Part shown: positions 62,715 through 64,000 of the stretch, in pieces | How positions within the stretch are numbered: the stretch's first letter is position 1 | How the letters are laid out: every line of letters starts with the position of its first letter | Assembly: GCA_022953095.1 (NCBI GenBank) | Contig: JALJCR010000001.1 | Location: 62,001 to 126,000 of the forward strand | DNA from: Qipengyuania sp. ABI-127-1 | GTDB taxonomy: Bacteria; Pseudomonadota; Alphaproteobacteria; Sphingomonadales; Sphingomonadaceae | DNA: 64,000 bases | Direction: 5' to 3' | The notes under the pieces: model-generated | The model's input: the letters and a program-made list of their open reading frames with translations, nothing else | Database searches by the model: none | What the model was told of the DNA's origin: nothing | Made by a program: the position numbers and the translations under genes

Positions 62715-63821
62715 ATGCCGTTCCTGCCCACCGCGCCCGTCCGTATCCAGCCTTATTTCGGTTACCGGAATCGAGAACGATTGCGCATTACAGCGCGTGC
62801 GCTGCGATCGCGGGTGGGCCGGTTCGAGAAACGCGGCAAATGGCGCGCCGCCAAAACGATGCTGGGCCAGTTCGCCAGCCACGAGGTCGCGGAATTTCCC
62901 GTGGAGCTCGAAATCGCGCGCCCCGGCGCCAATAGCCAGCGCCACCAGGGCCTGACCGACAAGGAAGGCTTCGTCCATTTCGACATTCGCCTCGATCCCG
63001 AATGGTCTTATGGCGATCATCCGGCCTGGGAAACCGTGGTCTTTCACTGGAAGACGGAGGGGGAGGAGCAGTGCCTCGATGCGCATGTGATCGCTCCCGG
63101 CACCGATACTGCCCTGGCGGTCATTTCGGATATCGACGATACGATCATCGAAACGGGGATTACCGGCGATTTCCGCAAGGTCCTGCGCAATTGGCGGCGC
63201 GTTCTGATGCAGATGCCCGAAGAACGCATCATCGTGCCGGGAGCGGATGTGTTCTACAATGCGCTGGGCGGAGGCGACGTGCTGGCGGAAGGCGAGGGCC
63301 ATGTAGGCGAAACCCAGCCGGCCACGCATCGGCCCTTTTTCTACGTATCGTCCAGTCCGTGGAATCTGTTCAGCTATCTCGTCACCTATATCCGCGGTCG
63401 CGGTCTGCCGCTGGGGCCGATCTTCCTGCGCGACTGGGGGCTCAACCGCGAAACCTTCGGTTCATCGAGCCACGGTGCGCATAAGCGCGCGGCGATCGAC
63501 GGTATCCTTGGCGCCTATCCCGAAATGAAGTTCGCCCTGATCGGCGACGACAGCCAGGGCGATCTCACCGCTTTCGCCGATGTGGCGCTGGAGAATCCGG
63601 ATCGCGTGCGCGCCATATTCATCCGCAAGGTCGGTGATGCGATGACTCCGGAAGAACTGAACGCGAAGGCAAAGCTGAAGGCGGCGAACATACCGCTGTG
63701 GCTGGGCGCCAGCTACGATACGGGGCACAAGTTTCTGGCCTCGGTGGGGCTGTTGGCGGACGAGGAAGCCAGGGCGATCGTCGATTCGGTCGAACGAACC
63801 GATCCTTCGATCGCCGGGTGA
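62715..63821 (+). CDS. App1-like phosphatidate phosphatase family protein (DUF2183)
   Basis: This 368-residue protein has the DxDxT motif DIDDTIIETG (138-147), DVFYNALGGG and the FFYVSSSPWNLFSYL and LIGDDSQGD segments of the DUF2183/App1 HAD-like family. In yeast, App1 dephosphorylates phosphatidic acid. Here the substrate is unknown. The next gene starts 8 bp after the stop. Confidence 0.9.
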   Translation: MPFLPTAPVRIQPYFGYRNRERLRITARALRSRVGRFEKRGKWRAAKTMLGQFASHEVAEFPVELEIARPGANSQRHQGLTDKEGFVHFDIRLDPEWSYGDHPAWETVVFHWKTEGEEQCLDAHVIAPGTDTALAVISDIDDTIIETGITGDFRKVLRNWRRVLMQMPEERIIVPGADVFYNALGGGDVLAEGEGHVGETQPATHRPFFYVSSSPWNLFSYLVTYIRGRGLPLGPIFLRDWGLNRETFGSSSHGAHKRAAIDGILGAYPEMKFALIGDDSQGDLTAFADVALENPDRVRAIFIRKVGDAMTPEELNAKAKLKAANIPLWLGASYDTGHKFLASVGLLADEEARAIVDSVERTDPSIAG

Positions 63822-63829
63822 AGCGCCCG

Positions 63830-64000
63830 ATGAAGCTTCTGATCGGCGTCGTGGCGGTGCTGGCTGTGGCAGGCGGCATGCTGATGCTGGCAATTCGCAA
63901 TAACGGGCCTGCGGTTCTCGACGCGATCGACCGGCTGACCGGGGGCACGCGGGGTGTCATGCTCGTCGCCAAGACGAGCTATGGCGCGCATCCGGATCAG
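63830..64000 (+). CDS. N-terminal fragment of an exported or membrane protein (cut by window end)
   Basis: 57 codons are visible from ATG 63830: a hydrophobic N-terminal anchor (LLIGVVAVLAVAGGMLMLAI), then a short DAIDRLTGGTRGVMLVAKTSYG segment. Too little is seen to name the family; an alpha/beta hydrolase is one possibility. Confidence 0.5.
   Translation, partial: MKLLIGVVAVLAVAGGMLMLAIRNNGPAVLDAIDRLTGGTRGVMLVAKTSYGAHPDQ

Overview
The window looks like chromosomal DNA of an alphaproteobacterium of the order Sphingomonadales, most likely an Erythrobacteraceae member. This rests on its high GC content, many ATGA/GTGA-coupled genes, an N-terminally extended ribosomal protein S9, a ThiS-ThiG fusion, a SUF operon carrying a DUF559 gene, UrcA and DUF2497 proteins, and a gene order that matches the Caulobacter-type replication origin (mnmE, rho, hemJ, hemE | ppsR, maf, aroE, coaE, dnaQ). 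I assign the order from remembered family and synteny patterns, not from a search.

Layout: 1-7.4 kb holds mnmE (cut by the window edge), a dienelactone hydrolase/glutamate synthase-like group, and rho-hemJ-hemE on the minus strand. The 270-bp hemE-ppsR gap (about 7.38-7.65 kb) is a probable oriC: an AT-rich stretch, DnaA-box-like sites and five GANTC sites, with genes running away from it on both sides. 7.6-35.8 kb is ordinary housekeeping DNA: ppsR-maf-aroE-coaE, dnaQ, hpf, xth, erpA, a TolC/PopZ-like block, class I fumarase, a LytS/LytTR pair, rpsI-rplM, ctaA-cutA, thiSG, fadD, ggt and pyrD. 36.1-43.5 kb is an AraC-type regulator and then a complete SUF iron-sulfur operon (Rrf2 regulator, sufB, DUF559, sufC, sufD, sufS, sufT-like, sufA). 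Two large palindromic elements interrupt that operon, and one is followed by a diverged second copy of the sufB 3' end.

43.8-57.8 kb is the accessory, apparently undescribed part. Ten close-packed plus-strand genes encode five tandem secreted Sel1-like proteins with regularly paired cysteines, an unknown secreted protein, an OmpR-type regulator with its membrane histidine kinase, a small exported protein, and a secreted TPR-CHAT protein with an intact His/Cys caspase-like dyad. Three more small secreted proteins converge on it from the minus strand. The first Sel1 gene has no ATG/GTG/TTG start in frame. The block ends at a tRNA-Arg gene beside a fragment resembling the C-terminal tail of a serine recombinase, so mobile-element traffic at this tRNA is likely. 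I read the block as a periplasmic, two-component-controlled, caspase-like system; its function is unknown.

58.3-64 kb returns to core-like genes: mmcB, a sterol desaturase-family enzyme, a DUF2141 protein, a PAS-containing protein with a CtrA-like half-site upstream, an App1-like phosphatase, and the start of a gene cut by the window end.
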